Assembly: GCF_001522865.1 (NCBI RefSeq) | Contig: NZ_LOWB01000075.1 | Location: 221,876 to 285,875, forward strand | Source of the DNA: Burkholderia sp. TSV86 | GTDB lineage: Bacteria > Pseudomonadota > Gammaproteobacteria > Burkholderiales > Burkholderiaceae | Reading direction: 5' to 3' | Length of the DNA: 64,000 nucleotides | Shown: positions 18,771-27,319 of the stretch, in pieces | How positions within the stretch are numbered: position 1 is the stretch's first letter | Layout of the letters: every line of letters starts with the position of its first letter | Translations under genes and position numbers: made by a program | Notes under the pieces: model-generated | Database searches by the model: none | The model's input: the letters and a program-made list of their open reading frames with translations, nothing else | Told to the model about the DNA's origin: nothing

Positions 18771-18793
18771 TTTTCCACAGAAAATGTGGATAA
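18771..18793. promoter_or_regulatory. Two facing DnaA-box-like sequences
   Basis: TGTGGATAA (18785-18793) is the exact complement of the consensus DnaA box TTATCCACA. TTTTCCACA (18771-18779) is one base off, on the opposite strand, five bases away. A looser ATTTCCACA lies at 18759-18767. They sit between the FMN reductase and the ECF sigma gene, about 1.9 kb from parA. The rest of the 18644-19042 gap is AT-rich upstream sequence without a gene. Confidence 0.65.
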
Positions 18794-19042
18794 CTTGATT
18801 GGTATATCGGCTGGTTACATTTATGTCAGATAAACATTAGTCATGAATTCGTCTCACGCCGGCATCGTTCGTAGCGCATATGATGTCGGGCACGATGCGC
18901 GAAACCGCATCAACGCGCGCGGATACTGCGAAACGCCAAGTCTTGCCGACCGCCGCTTCGCGGTGCAGCCGCATTGGAAGAATTATCACGCGTTCACGCT
19001 TCGCGCGGGCGAGCGCGCGTGAAATCGACAGGAAACCCTTTC

Positions 19043-19648
19043 ATGGAGCACACGCGCACGGCGTATGACGATCCCGCGTACCTTGCCCAATTGCGTCGTG
19101 ATTTGTTGCGCTTCGCGCGTCTGCAACTGCGTGATGCCGATGCCGCCGAAGACGCGGTCCAAGAGGCGCTGGCCGCAGCGTGGGCGCAGTCCGAGCATTT
19201 CGACGGGCAAGCGAGCCACAAAACCTGGGTGTTCGGCATCCTGCGCTACAAGCTGATCGATACGATGCGTGCGCGGCGACGGACCATCAACGCGTCGGCG
19301 CTGGACAGCGAACTCGACGGCGAAGCGCTACTTGAACGCGAGCTATTCTCGGACAATGGGCACTGGGCCGCGCATGCGAAGCCTCGCCCATGGCCGAAGC
19401 CGGAAACAGTCCTCCAGCAGCGACAATTCTGGATGCTGTTCGAGGCATGCCTCGATCACCTGCCCGAGCAGATCGGCCGTGTTTTCATGATGCGAGAATT
19501 TCTCGACTTCGATATCGACGACATTTGCACGGAACTCGAATTGAAGGCGAATCACTGCAGCGTACTGCTGTATCGTGCGCGGACTCGGCTGCGAATATGT
19601 CTCACCGAAAAAGGCTTGACGACGGAAGATGCTACTGGGGAAATGTAA
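19043..19648 (+). CDS. ECF-family RNA polymerase sigma factor
   Basis: 201 residues. Region 2 (LQLRDADAAEDAVQEALAAAW and ASHKTWVFGILRYKLIDTMR) and region 4 (LPEQIGRVFMMREFLDFDIDDICTELELKANHCSVLLYRARTRLR) are separated by an acidic linker. I chose MEHTRTAY at 19043, since the sequence before it looks uncoded. It overlaps the small zinc-finger gene by 20 bases, the usual sigma/anti-sigma arrangement. ECF factors of this kind often answer to metal or oxidative stress; the signal here is unknown. Confidence 0.92.
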   Translation: MEHTRTAYDDPAYLAQLRRDLLRFARLQLRDADAAEDAVQEALAAAWAQSEHFDGQASHKTWVFGILRYKLIDTMRARRRTINASALDSELDGEALLERELFSDNGHWAAHAKPRPWPKPETVLQQRQFWMLFEACLDHLPEQIGRVFMMREFLDFDIDDICTELELKANHCSVLLYRARTRLRICLTEKGLTTEDATGEM

Positions 19649-19826
19649 GGACATCACACGGCTTTTATCTGATCAACTCGATCGGCCGCTGTCGCTCGAC
19701 GAACGGCTCCGCGTGCAGGTCCATCTACCGACTTGCAGCGGTTGCCGCAATTACCGCCTGCAGATTCGCCTACTGCGGAATGCTGCGCGCATCGCGAGTG
19801 GAAAGGCAGAGGAGCGCAGCGAATGA
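19629..19826 (+). CDS. Small zinc-finger anti-sigma factor
   Basis: 65 residues. The motif HLPTCSGC (H-x3-C-x2-C) in VQVHLPTCSGCRNYRLQIRLLR is the zf-HC2 zinc-binding core of cytoplasmic anti-sigma factors. It starts inside the end of the sigma gene, so the pair are made together and should bind each other. There is no membrane helix, unlike many ECF anti-sigmas, so sensing would be cytoplasmic, perhaps by zinc release. Confidence 0.85.
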   Translation: MLLGKCKDITRLLSDQLDRPLSLDERLRVQVHLPTCSGCRNYRLQIRLLRNAARIASGKAEERSE

Positions 19827-19883
19827 GCGTAACGGCATGCACATTTCCATTTTGATGCCGTTTTGAAATTTTATTTTTAAAAA

Positions 19884-20240
19884 TTACTCGAACAACACTT
19901 TGATGGCCTCTGGTGGACGGCCAATGGCTGCGTTGCCGTTATAAACAACGATCGGACGCTGAAGCAGGATGGGATGCGCGGCGATTGCTTCATACATTTG
20001 CTCATCCGACACACCGCGCACGTCCAGCTTGAGATCTTTGTACGGTGTCTCGTTATCGCGCAACATATCGCTAACCGGGCGGCCGAGTTGCTGATGCAAC
20101 ATCTTCAACTGTGAAGCAGTCAACGGCTGTTTTAGATATTCGACGACTTGGATCTCTTCTCCAACTGGCTTAAGCGACTCAAGAAGTACCAAAGTTTCGC
20201 GAGATTTGGAGCAACGGGGATTATGATAGATCGTAATCAT
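19884..20240 (-). CDS. arsC: ArsC-family arsenate reductase (glutaredoxin type)
   Basis: 118 residues. MITIYHNPRCSKSRETL carries the catalytic CxxS-type cysteine of the ArsC/Spx fold and the C-terminal half has HPILLQRPIVV, the conserved arginine region of true arsenate reductases. It would reduce arsenate to arsenite with glutaredoxin. There is no ars operon nearby, so a general thiol-reductase role is equally possible. It lies just outside the parS/parA region, transcribed away from it. Confidence 0.9.
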   Translation of the reverse strand: MITIYHNPRCSKSRETLVLLESLKPVGEEIQVVEYLKQPLTASQLKMLHQQLGRPVSDMLRDNETPYKDLKLDVRGVSDEQMYEAIAAHPILLQRPIVVYNGNAAIGRPPEAIKVLFE

Positions 20241-20378
20241 TGAATTCGAAGGTAAGGGGGATGGATCGATGGTCCGATTATTGTAGCGGCCTAGCATAGC
20301 GATTATCACTAGCGCGCCTGGTGGTTCGAAATTTTTAGGGAGGCATGTCGCTCGATAGCCAGCCTGCGCCGCAGTGGG

Positions 20379-20392
20379 TTTATGCGCATAAA
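20379..20392. other. parS: parS-like centromere site 1
   Basis: TTTATGCGCATAAA, a perfect 14-bp palindrome, in the gap between arsC and parA. The same 14-mer recurs at 20524 and 21305. It matches the chromosome 2 type parS core I recall from Burkholderia cenocepacia. The 400-base gap also holds the second site and the parA promoter. Confidence 0.88.
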
Positions 20393-20523
20393 GGAGCGGC
20401 GGGGGGTTTGCATAACTTCCAGACCCCATCGGCATGAGGCCATTGACACCCTGCATCTGCCCGCCCGACTATTTCTTCAATTTCGCCCTCGCTGGCAAGA
20501 GTCCTCTCGGCCATCACCGCTGC

Positions 20524-20537
20524 TTTATGCGCATAAA
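20524..20537. other. parS: parS-like centromere site 2
   Basis: Second exact copy of TTTATGCGCATAAA, 145 bases from the first and about 100 bases before the parA start, well placed for ParB-dependent control of parA. Confidence 0.88.
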
Positions 20538-20640
20538 TCGCCCCTAGCCAAACGACCAACGCGTCGCCCATCAACAACAAATTCATTGAAATATAAAATC
20601 TCTCCGGTAGAATTCTTACAATCAAAAATAGGAGTGAAAA

Positions 20641-21303
20641 TTGGCGGCGGAAATCATTGCAGTCACTCAACAAAAGGGCGGCGTAGGCAAGAGCACCATT
20701 GCGATGCATCTGGGCGCCGCATTCCATGAGAAAGGTCGGCGCGTACTAGTAATCGACGCGGACGGTCAAAACACTCTCGTTCATTGGTCTAGCGCATCAG
20801 CGGACAGCGAAACCGGTATTCCATTTCCCGTCGTCAACCTCGCCGAGGCCGGCGGCCAAATCCATCGCGAAATCAAGAAGTTCATCAACGATTACGACAT
20901 CATCGTCGTCGACTGCCCGCCGTCAATCACTGAAAAAGTATCGGGTGTCGTACTGCTCGCAGCGACGATCGCCGTCATTCCCACGTCGTCATCGCCTGCG
21001 GATTATTGGTCGAGCGTCGGTCTCGTTAAGCTGATCCAGCAAGCTCAGGTGATGAACGAGGATCTACGAGCGGTATTTCTGCTCAACAAGACCGAGGAAA
21101 AGCGCATGCTTACACGCGAATTGAAGCGTGCGCTGGAAGAACTCGGCTTTCCGCTCCTCAAAACACAAATTCCTACGCGAGAGGCCTACAAGCAGGCAAT
21201 GGCACTTGGCCAGACTGTCCTGCAAATGAACGACCGCGGCGCCAAGCTCGCGGCGGCGGAAATTCGCGCATGCGCCGATGAAATCGTCGCCATGCTGCCC
21301 TGA
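20641..21303 (+). CDS. parA: Chromosome-partition ATPase ParA
   Basis: 220 residues, TTG start with TAGGAG eight bases upstream. The deviant Walker A motif QQKGGVGKST, the Walker A' region (VLVIDADGQNT) and Walker B (IIVVDCPPS) identify the ParA/MinD family; the short form without an N-terminal DNA-binding helix is the type Ib/plasmid-like class. It drives separation of ParB-parS complexes over the nucleoid. A parS site lies upstream and another between it and parB, 24 bases downstream. Chromosome 2 partition gene. Confidence 0.95.
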   Translation: MAAEIIAVTQQKGGVGKSTIAMHLGAAFHEKGRRVLVIDADGQNTLVHWSSASADSETGIPFPVVNLAEAGGQIHREIKKFINDYDIIVVDCPPSITEKVSGVVLLAATIAVIPTSSSPADYWSSVGLVKLIQQAQVMNEDLRAVFLLNKTEEKRMLTRELKRALEELGFPLLKTQIPTREAYKQAMALGQTVLQMNDRGAKLAAAEIRACADEIVAMLP

Positions 21304-21304
21304 C

Positions 21305-21318
21305 TTTATGCGCATAAA
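21305..21318. other. parS: parS-like centromere site 3, between parA and parB
   Basis: TTTATGCGCATAAA again, here with flanking C and G making a 16-bp perfect palindrome (21304-21319). Its right end runs into AAGGA, the likely ribosome site of parB, so ParB bound here would cover the start region of its own gene. Confidence 0.9.
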
Positions 21319-21327
21319 GGATCCTGA

Positions 21328-22395
21328 ATGAAACCTTCCCAATTCGCCAAAGGCTTCCAGGCGCGTCCCGACACGTCGACCAGCGAAAAACGCACGGCGC
21401 TTGACCGGCTCAACGCCATCGACGGTATTGTCAAATCCGACGCAACACCCTCAACCGCACCGGCCGGCAAGTCCCCGAAGAAAAACATTCCCGTCACGAT
21501 CGTCGAGACCCCGCCAATCGATGATCATCCGGACGAATCCAGCCAATATCGCACGTGGCGAATCGAGAACCGCTATCAGCCTGGGCAAGTCATCGAACTA
21601 CCACTGAAGGCGATCAAGCCCAGCCCGTTCAACCCGCGACACTTCTACCTGAAGTCGTCGATTGCCGAGCTGGCGGTCAACTTGGCCAAACAGGGGCAAC
21701 AGCAGGCGATTCACGTAATCCCGGATTACGACAATCCTGGCACCTATTTCGTCAGTGACGGTGGACGCCGGGTTCGCGCGTTGAAAGAAGCGAATAAGGA
21801 ATCGGTGAAGGCAATCGTTATCGATTTGCCCATCGGCCTTCAGAGTTACAAGCTTGGCTATGACCTGAATGTCCAGCGTGATTCGCAGACCGTCTTCGAT
21901 AACGCGGTGGTCTGGAAGCGCTTTCTCGAGGAAAAATATTTTCAAAGCCAGAAAGAACTCGCCGAGCACCTCGGGCTCGACGAATCCACGGTTGCGGTAG
22001 CGCTATCGATAGGCAAACTGCCGGAAGCAGTAATGCAGGAAATGGTTTCCCGCCCTGATCGCTTCGGCTCAAATATGGCCTACCAAGTAGGTCGCTATCA
22101 TGCGGCGCGCGGTACCGACGCGACATTGCGTCTTATCAACAAGATTCTTTCCGATGACCTCAGCACTCGCCAAGTCGCCGATATCGTGAAGGGCAGAGCG
22201 ACTGCGCAGGAAAATCCCAAACCGGCGAGCAGGCAGCGTTATGCGCAACGCCATGAAATCAAGCTCGATGGCGTGTCGGTGGGCGATCTGAAATCGTATG
22301 GCGACGACCGCTTGGAACTCCGCTTGCGTGGTCTGACGAAGGAAAAGCGCGACGAAATTCTGCTGCAGCTTGAGCGGATGTTGCTGCCAAATTGA
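21328..22395 (+). CDS. parB: Centromere-binding protein ParB
   Basis: 355 residues. After a Lys/Pro-rich leader, the ParB/Srx CTPase core holds IKPSPFNPRHFYLKSSIAELAVNL and DGGRRVRALKEANKE (the GxRRxxA box), followed by a helix-turn-helix (KELAEHLGLDESTVAVALSIGKLP) and a C-terminal dimerisation region. ParB binds parS and spreads as a clamp, recruiting ParA. Forms an operon with parA. The ribosome site overlaps parS site 3, suggesting self-control. The nearest terminator is the nested hairpin after its stop. Confidence 0.95.
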   Translation: MKPSQFAKGFQARPDTSTSEKRTALDRLNAIDGIVKSDATPSTAPAGKSPKKNIPVTIVETPPIDDHPDESSQYRTWRIENRYQPGQVIELPLKAIKPSPFNPRHFYLKSSIAELAVNLAKQGQQQAIHVIPDYDNPGTYFVSDGGRRVRALKEANKESVKAIVIDLPIGLQSYKLGYDLNVQRDSQTVFDNAVVWKRFLEEKYFQSQKELAEHLGLDESTVAVALSIGKLPEAVMQEMVSRPDRFGSNMAYQVGRYHAARGTDATLRLINKILSDDLSTRQVADIVKGRATAQENPKPASRQRYAQRHEIKLDGVSVGDLKSYGDDRLELRLRGLTKEKRDEILLQLERMLLPN

Positions 22396-22420
22396 TCGAG
22401 AAATTGAGTCAAACAATACG

Positions 22421-22503
22421 AAGGGGCCCAGAACCTGAACCGCGCCAAAGATTGAGCTGTCTGCCAATCTTTGGGGTGCAATTCAAGAACCGGGCCCCTT
22501 TTT
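22421..22503 (+). terminator. Nested hairpin terminator between parB and repA
   Basis: Outer arms AAGGGGCCC (22421-22429) and GGGCCCCTT (22492-22500) are exact complements and run into TTTTT. Inside lies a second perfect stem, CCAAAGATT (22445-22453) with AATCTTTGG (22466-22474). The T-run suits plus-strand termination after parB. The size and nesting are unusual for a simple terminator; a small RNA end is possible. Confidence 0.7.
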
Positions 22504-22547
22504 GATGCGACGAAATCAATCCGAGTGTGGCCGAATCACATCATTGA

Positions 22548-23930
22548 TCAAGGTGCGCGAGATTGGCTGAGCGTGAACGACAGTAAATCGCCGTCCGTCG
22601 GCTCACCCCAGGTTTTCTGAGCCAGCCAATCGAAAAACGCGGTTTCGACAAGTTTCGAGTCCAATCCCCGCCGCCGCCAATCGTCGCGCAGATGCGAGCC
22701 CAATGCAGGCAACACATCGGCTTCGAACGACGCTCGCGCAACCTCCCGTTCCGCCTCACCTTGCTCTTCGTAAAGCTGCTTCGCTTCCTTACGGCGATAC
22801 GCGTCATATTCGCTGCGCAAGCGCGCTTTCGGATCATCCGCCAGCCCGGCAGCCGCCGTACCGCCGGCTTTACCGGCGCCCGTGCCAGTACTGTTCGGCA
22901 ACGACTCCACCGTATCGACGGGCGGCGCATAACCTTTCTTCAATGCATCCTTGAAAAGCGCGGCCCCGCTGCGCACCGGCGGCAATGTCGTGCTGCGCAT
23001 CCGCTGTTCGGTCAGTTGCAACGCGGCGCGGATGCGATTTTCCTCGCTATCCGCATACAGCGTTTGCGCTTCCTTCAACGGAATGCCAATCTTCACCATC
23101 CGGTCCACGAGCGTGCTGTCAAAAACGTTCGGATGTTCGTCAAGCGCAAGCATCGGCTGCTTGCGCTCCGACACGCGGAACTGGATCTCGGCGACCCGCC
23201 GTCCCTCGCGGTGCTCGACCAACTCGACGAAGATGTTAGTAACCGCATTGACCTCGGCAATCGCCGGGCGTAAATAATCACGCTTGAAGTACTTGTACTC
23301 GCGCTTCGCCTCGTCACCGGCTTCGGTATCAGGCGTACCCGACAAGATCGGCCGCCACCACTCCCAAGGCTCGCGCATTGTCAGGTGGCTCGGATTAGTC
23401 AAATAGCGCACGCAGATTTCGTACAACGCGAGCCCAGCACTGCTTCGCAACTGGCTCTGAAATTGCAAACTCAGCCGCGCGTACTGAACCGGATCGAGCA
23501 GTTTCTTTTTGATCTTCGGCGCAAACGAAAACTCCACCCATACGCGGCGCGTAGTCGGATCTTCCAGAATTTCCGCATCGGCAATCAGCGTCGAAATCCC
23601 CCATTTGCGGCCAGGCTTCTGGCTCGACGTGCCGGTACTCCATTCGACTTGCACCGACACCATCCGCCGCAAGTGTTCCTTGACGAGCGCCGTATCGTTG
23701 GAGTCGAAAGCCGAATTCGCGACGATATCCGACAACAGCGCGCGATAAGTGTCGCCGGAATCGTCCGCTTGCTGGGCAACGGCGAGCAGCACGTTGAACA
23801 ACTTGCGGGTTAGGAGGGTAATCTTGCCGCTCTTGGGCTGAATGGCGATTGCCTCGACGGCCTTGCGCAATTCGGCTGAGCTGGCGCTCACCACATCTAC
23901 ATCGGTTTTCTTGGCGCGCTTCGTAGCCAT
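22548..23930 (-). CDS. repA: Rep_3-type replication initiator of the replicon
   Basis: 460 residues. Two winged-helix halves typical of plasmid initiators are visible: residues ~25-130 (SGKITLLTRKLFNVLLAVAQQ) and ~150-290 (DPVQYARLSLQFQSQLRSSAGLALYEICVRYL, then the second domain). The C-terminal third is a variable linker and helical tail (RLRSEYDAYRRKEAKQLYEEQ). Initiators of this family bind iterons to open the origin and repress their own gene. It is transcribed away from the iteron array that begins within 150 bases of its start, the usual arrangement. ATG at 23930, with GGAGGA upstream. Confidence 0.93.
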   Translation of the reverse strand: MATKRAKKTDVDVVSASSAELRKAVEAIAIQPKSGKITLLTRKLFNVLLAVAQQADDSGDTYRALLSDIVANSAFDSNDTALVKEHLRRMVSVQVEWSTGTSSQKPGRKWGISTLIADAEILEDPTTRRVWVEFSFAPKIKKKLLDPVQYARLSLQFQSQLRSSAGLALYEICVRYLTNPSHLTMREPWEWWRPILSGTPDTEAGDEAKREYKYFKRDYLRPAIAEVNAVTNIFVELVEHREGRRVAEIQFRVSERKQPMLALDEHPNVFDSTLVDRMVKIGIPLKEAQTLYADSEENRIRAALQLTEQRMRSTTLPPVRSGAALFKDALKKGYAPPVDTVESLPNSTGTGAGKAGGTAAAGLADDPKARLRSEYDAYRRKEAKQLYEEQGEAEREVARASFEADVLPALGSHLRDDWRRRGLDSKLVETAFFDWLAQKTWGEPTDGDLLSFTLSQSRAP

Positions 23931-24050
23931 GCGTCAGGGCGGAGGAGAAATTTCCCGAAAGAATAGCGCCTGTGGTGATGCGAGTCCAGAACGGCATGCT
24001 CACCGTATCCGGTGAAGCCCACCGATTCATCACAACTCACCCGATTGCAA

Positions 24051-25653
24051 TCCCGTAAAGGCTCACCGGTCCAAAATCCGGCGATCTCCAACTCACCTTT
24101 ATGTGTCGCGGAAAATGCGGATAACGACAGTTTCCCGGCTCGCGCGGACTGTGGCCGAACCACTCCCGTAACGTCTCACCTCAAATCCTGTCGCAAAATT
24201 GCGACGGCGATGTTCCCGCAAATACTCGGCAAACCCCTGCTCCCAACTCCGTCACGGACAAGCACCCGAATACGCGGGCAGATGATTGGACGCCGGCAGA
24301 ACAAGCACTCGCCCGCTCAAGCCCTTCATATGACCATAGCCAGCCAGCGCAAGCTGCACAAACGGCTAGCGTGAGCATCATCGCCAAATTCGATTCACCA
24401 TCCCGACCAGCAACGGAAGGCCGTAAGGGTGCGATGGGCCTGGCTAAACCTTTTCAGCGCCCCTTGTCAGGCACCGCGGGAGACTCACGCCGCGAACAAC
24501 GTGAGCAGCCCATGCCGCGCGCTTCTCACCGTTAATGTACTTGCCGCCCCATTTGCTCAGCCCCGCCAACGCGACATCGGCTAACGTGAACACATCCATA
24601 TGGTTCCACCTCACCTGCGATTCGACCATTCGGCAACGTTTAGCCGCCGGCCACGCGGAATCGAACCTCAAATTCGCGTCGCTAGCGTCCTGGACGCTTC
24701 GCATCCAGGCTGCCATTCAATTTCAAGTCCCGAAAAAGCTCACCATCCGCTATCTGTGTTCGTACAGTTACTCGTTGCCGCAGAACCGGCACACGGGCGA
24801 TTGCCGGCAATTAACTCCCGAAAACGTTCACCTTTGACAAAATCGGGCTCGCGTCTTTAAAGCCCGGTGTATTCCCGAAAAAGCTCACCACTCTCGCAGC
24901 GCACCTAAAAAACCTAATGAACTCTAGGACTTAAGTGCCGCTTTTGAAGCAGCGATCGAACCGTACCTGCTCCCGAATTTCCTCACCTGACAGAAGGCGC
25001 TCCATCGATGTTATCCGAATGCCACCCCCGAAAATTCTCACCTTTAATGAAAATCACACGTCGCAGAGCTGTCTCGTCGTCAGTATCCACGGGCCTTTTC
25101 GGGCAAGTGGATGCTCACTTTTCCCGAAAACTCTCACCTTTGGCAAATTTCCACAGAATTTTGTTTCCCGTAAAATCTCACCTAAAGCGTAGGCACTCAC
25201 TGACGACACACTCCCGAAAAACTTCACCTTCGCACTGAACTGCCTCCCCAAGCCACTATCGAGTTCCCGAAAAACCTCACCTCACCGAGATTGAAGCCTC
25301 AAAACCCCGTCAAATCGGCGTCCTTTCCTGGAAATGCTCACGCGTGACCAGGCTGGAATCCCGAGAATACTCACCTATCGGTCAAAACTGCTTAAAAGAA
25401 GGGCAGAATCAGTACCGCAGATGTATCCCGTAGCGCCTCACCTGTGCATATCCCACAGCAGACGGATCATTTCAGGCCCTGTGTGGCTTCGCCGCTATCA
25501 GCCCCCCCGAAAAACCTCACCTTTGCTGAATTTGCCGGCGGAACGCGGTCCTGAACCCGCTCACGATCTTTCCCGCATCGGCTCACGCTGGTCCCTGAAC
25601 CCCATCACGTCGATTCCCGCAAGATGTCACCTTGACTCCCGTAAAGCTTCACC
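24051..25653 (+). repeat. Iteron array, predicted origin of replication
   Basis: A 17-bp element, consensus TCCCGAAAANNCTCACC, occurs in one orientation at 24051, 24164, 24728, 24816, 24873, 24971, 25026, 25122, 25166, 25212, 25265, 25359, 25426, 25505, 25571, 25615 and 25637 (start positions). More degenerate copies lie at 24214 and 25326. The CCCG and TCACC ends are nearly constant and the middle varies. Several start-to-start distances are multiples of 11 (88, 55, 44, 66, 44, 22), placing those sites on one face of the helix. There is no gene between repA and the kfrA-like gene; the sequence from 23931 to 25690 is this array. Predicted binding sites for the adjacent RepA. Confidence 0.9.
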
Positions 25654-25690
25654 TTATCGGCCGGAAACCCTTGCTGCATAAGGCTTTGGG

Positions 25691-26053
25691 GTGGCGTTAA
25701 CGTTTTTAACAAGGGTTTCAAGGGTGTTTACTTCTAATACTCTCAAGATTCCCCCGTCGAGTTCTCCACAGAAACCTCACTCACTCTTCAGAGAGATCGT
25801 CGAGATCTCCTCTTTTCGAGATGTGAAACAATTTGCACCATTCGGCCCTTATCGAATAACCTTTTATAAACATAAGGTTAATGGCGATTCTTCGTTTTGT
25901 TTCACGGATTTGGAAGATTCAGGCAGCGAAAACCCAGTTCAATCTGCTCAAAAGCTGACTCAAGTAGCAAACAAACGACAGCCCATCAAAAATGTATCAA
26001 ATAGAACGTGTTTTGTTATTATTGATACGAACCATCCTCTTCCACCGGCCATC
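25691..26053. other. AT-rich block next to the iterons, with a DnaA-box candidate
   Basis: Directly after the last iteron the base composition shifts to AT-rich (for example 25840-25910 and 25990-26040), as expected for a DNA unwinding element. TTCTCCACA (25762-25770) differs from the DnaA box TTATCCACA by one base; ATTTCCACA inside the array (25147-25155) by two. An open frame runs through the block in phase with the following gene, but the translation looks uncoded, so I treat it as origin DNA. Confidence 0.6.
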
Positions 26054-27238
26054 ATGCTCGATCAGATCCGACAAACTATTCGTGACGAACTCGATACGAT
26101 GCGAACAGCTGGGGCACGTCGTCAGGAATTGTCGCTACATGCATGCAAGCGATTGTTTTTCGATCTTGGCATTCGTCCGTCCGCCGCTAACGTACGCGAT
26201 TTGACCCAAACCGGCAGTGCCAGCGATATCCCAAAGGACATCGATCATTTTTGGGAACGCATCCGAGCCGCATCGAAAATCCGGCTCGAGGGCGCGGCTA
26301 TACCCAAACCCGTGGAGGAAAAGGCTGCCGCCCTGTTGGGAGCGCTATATGAAGAAGCGCTGAAGCAAGCCCGGCATAGCTTCGAGATCGAACACCAACA
26401 GGCAAGCAATGAGATAACCGCGGTTGAGCAAAAATATCGCGACGCGCTGATTCGCCAGGAGTCACTCGAAGCCGCGCTCTCTCGTAGCGACGCTCGCGCC
26501 GATCATTTGCAAAACAAGTTGACTGAGATTGAGATCAAGCTCGCGTCCGCGTCGACGGAAGAAGCCACGCGCCGGGATTCATCGCAGGATCTGATCCGTC
26601 GGCTCGAAAACGAAAACGCGCTACTGAGCCGCCGCATCGAATCCGAGCAGGCGCAAAATGCTGCGCTACGCGAGCGGATTGACGCGCTCCATACGGAATT
26701 GCGCGAAAATACCGAGCACTATGCAAGGCAAATCAAAGATGCGGTCGCGGAAGCCGAGCGTCGCGTGAAGCCGATGCTGGTCGAATTGGATTCGTTGCGT
26801 AGCATGGCGTCGACTTATCAACAAGGGCTGCGGGACGTCAATCGCAAGGAATTCGATTTCCTACAGCAACTCAGCGCGGCCAAAGCTCGGGCGGATCGGC
26901 TCGACGAACAATTGCGCGAACAAAGTGACGATCTGGCCGAGGCAATCAAAGAAGTGGAGATTTTGCGGGCAAGCCAAGGAATAACGCCTGAACTTGCCGC
27001 GCTGATCCAGCGCTTAGCCGACGCCGGCCAGCTCGATACCGCTGCATTCGATGCGATCGGCACGTCGCTTGATCAGCATGTGACGCTTCCTGCCCGTTGT
27101 CCGAAATGCGGCCATGGCGAACCTGAACTGTCGCACAGCACGGACGGGTATGAATTATTTTGCCCCGATTGTGAGCACACGTCCGACGCTCAACCGTCGC
27201 GCTTTGCTGCCGCGACTCATTTTTTCCGCTCGCGATGA
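26054..27238 (+). CDS. KfrA-like DNA-binding coiled-coil protein with a C-terminal zinc ribbon
   Basis: 394 residues from the ATG at 26054. The first ~110 residues (MLDQIRQTIRDELDTMRTAG, PSAANVRDLTQTGSASDIPKDIDHFWERIR) match the pattern of the KfrA N-terminal DNA-binding domain. Residues ~115-340 are a long alpha-helical coiled coil. The end has CPKCGHGEPELSHSTDGY followed by CPDC, a four-cysteine zinc ribbon. KfrA of plasmids binds its own promoter and supports partition, probably by bridging DNA. The zinc ribbon is not usual for KfrA as I know it. Position beside the iterons suggests a role in origin organisation or segregation. Confidence 0.75.
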   Translation: MLDQIRQTIRDELDTMRTAGARRQELSLHACKRLFFDLGIRPSAANVRDLTQTGSASDIPKDIDHFWERIRAASKIRLEGAAIPKPVEEKAAALLGALYEEALKQARHSFEIEHQQASNEITAVEQKYRDALIRQESLEAALSRSDARADHLQNKLTEIEIKLASASTEEATRRDSSQDLIRRLENENALLSRRIESEQAQNAALRERIDALHTELRENTEHYARQIKDAVAEAERRVKPMLVELDSLRSMASTYQQGLRDVNRKEFDFLQQLSAAKARADRLDEQLREQSDDLAEAIKEVEILRASQGITPELAALIQRLADAGQLDTAAFDAIGTSLDQHVTLPARCPKCGHGEPELSHSTDGYELFCPDCEHTSDAQPSRFAAATHFFRSR

Positions 27239-27262
27239 ATGGTGCGGCCGGGCAACTTCAAA

Positions 27263-27303
27263 GGTGAGAATATTCGGGAGTAAAAAGGTGAGCGTTTTCG
27301 GGG
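27263..27303 (-). repeat. Pair of reverse-oriented iterons beyond the kfrA-like gene
   Basis: GGTGAGAATATTCGGGA (27263-27279) and GGTGAGCGTTTTCGGGG (27287-27303) are minus-strand copies of the 17-bp iteron, 24 bases apart, in the short gap between the stops of two convergent genes. Both are preceded by AAA, as are the copies at 32297 and 39648. Confidence 0.85.
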
Positions 27304-27319
27304 GCAAAAAAAGGTGGTT

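Noticed and set aside
24012..24837. Short open frames inside the iteron region
   Set aside because: They translate the repeats and lack starts; the region is better explained as origin DNA.
24051..25653. Repeat array considered as a CRISPR
   Set aside because: The repeats are only 17 bp, degenerate in the middle, unevenly spaced (22-98 bases) and there are no cas genes; the adjacent initiator gene fits iterons.
25691..26053. In-frame extension of the kfrA-like gene to 25691
   Set aside because: The extra 121 codons are AT-rich, Ser/Phe-rich and unlike coding DNA here, and they cover the likely unwinding region; the KfrA domain starts at 26054.
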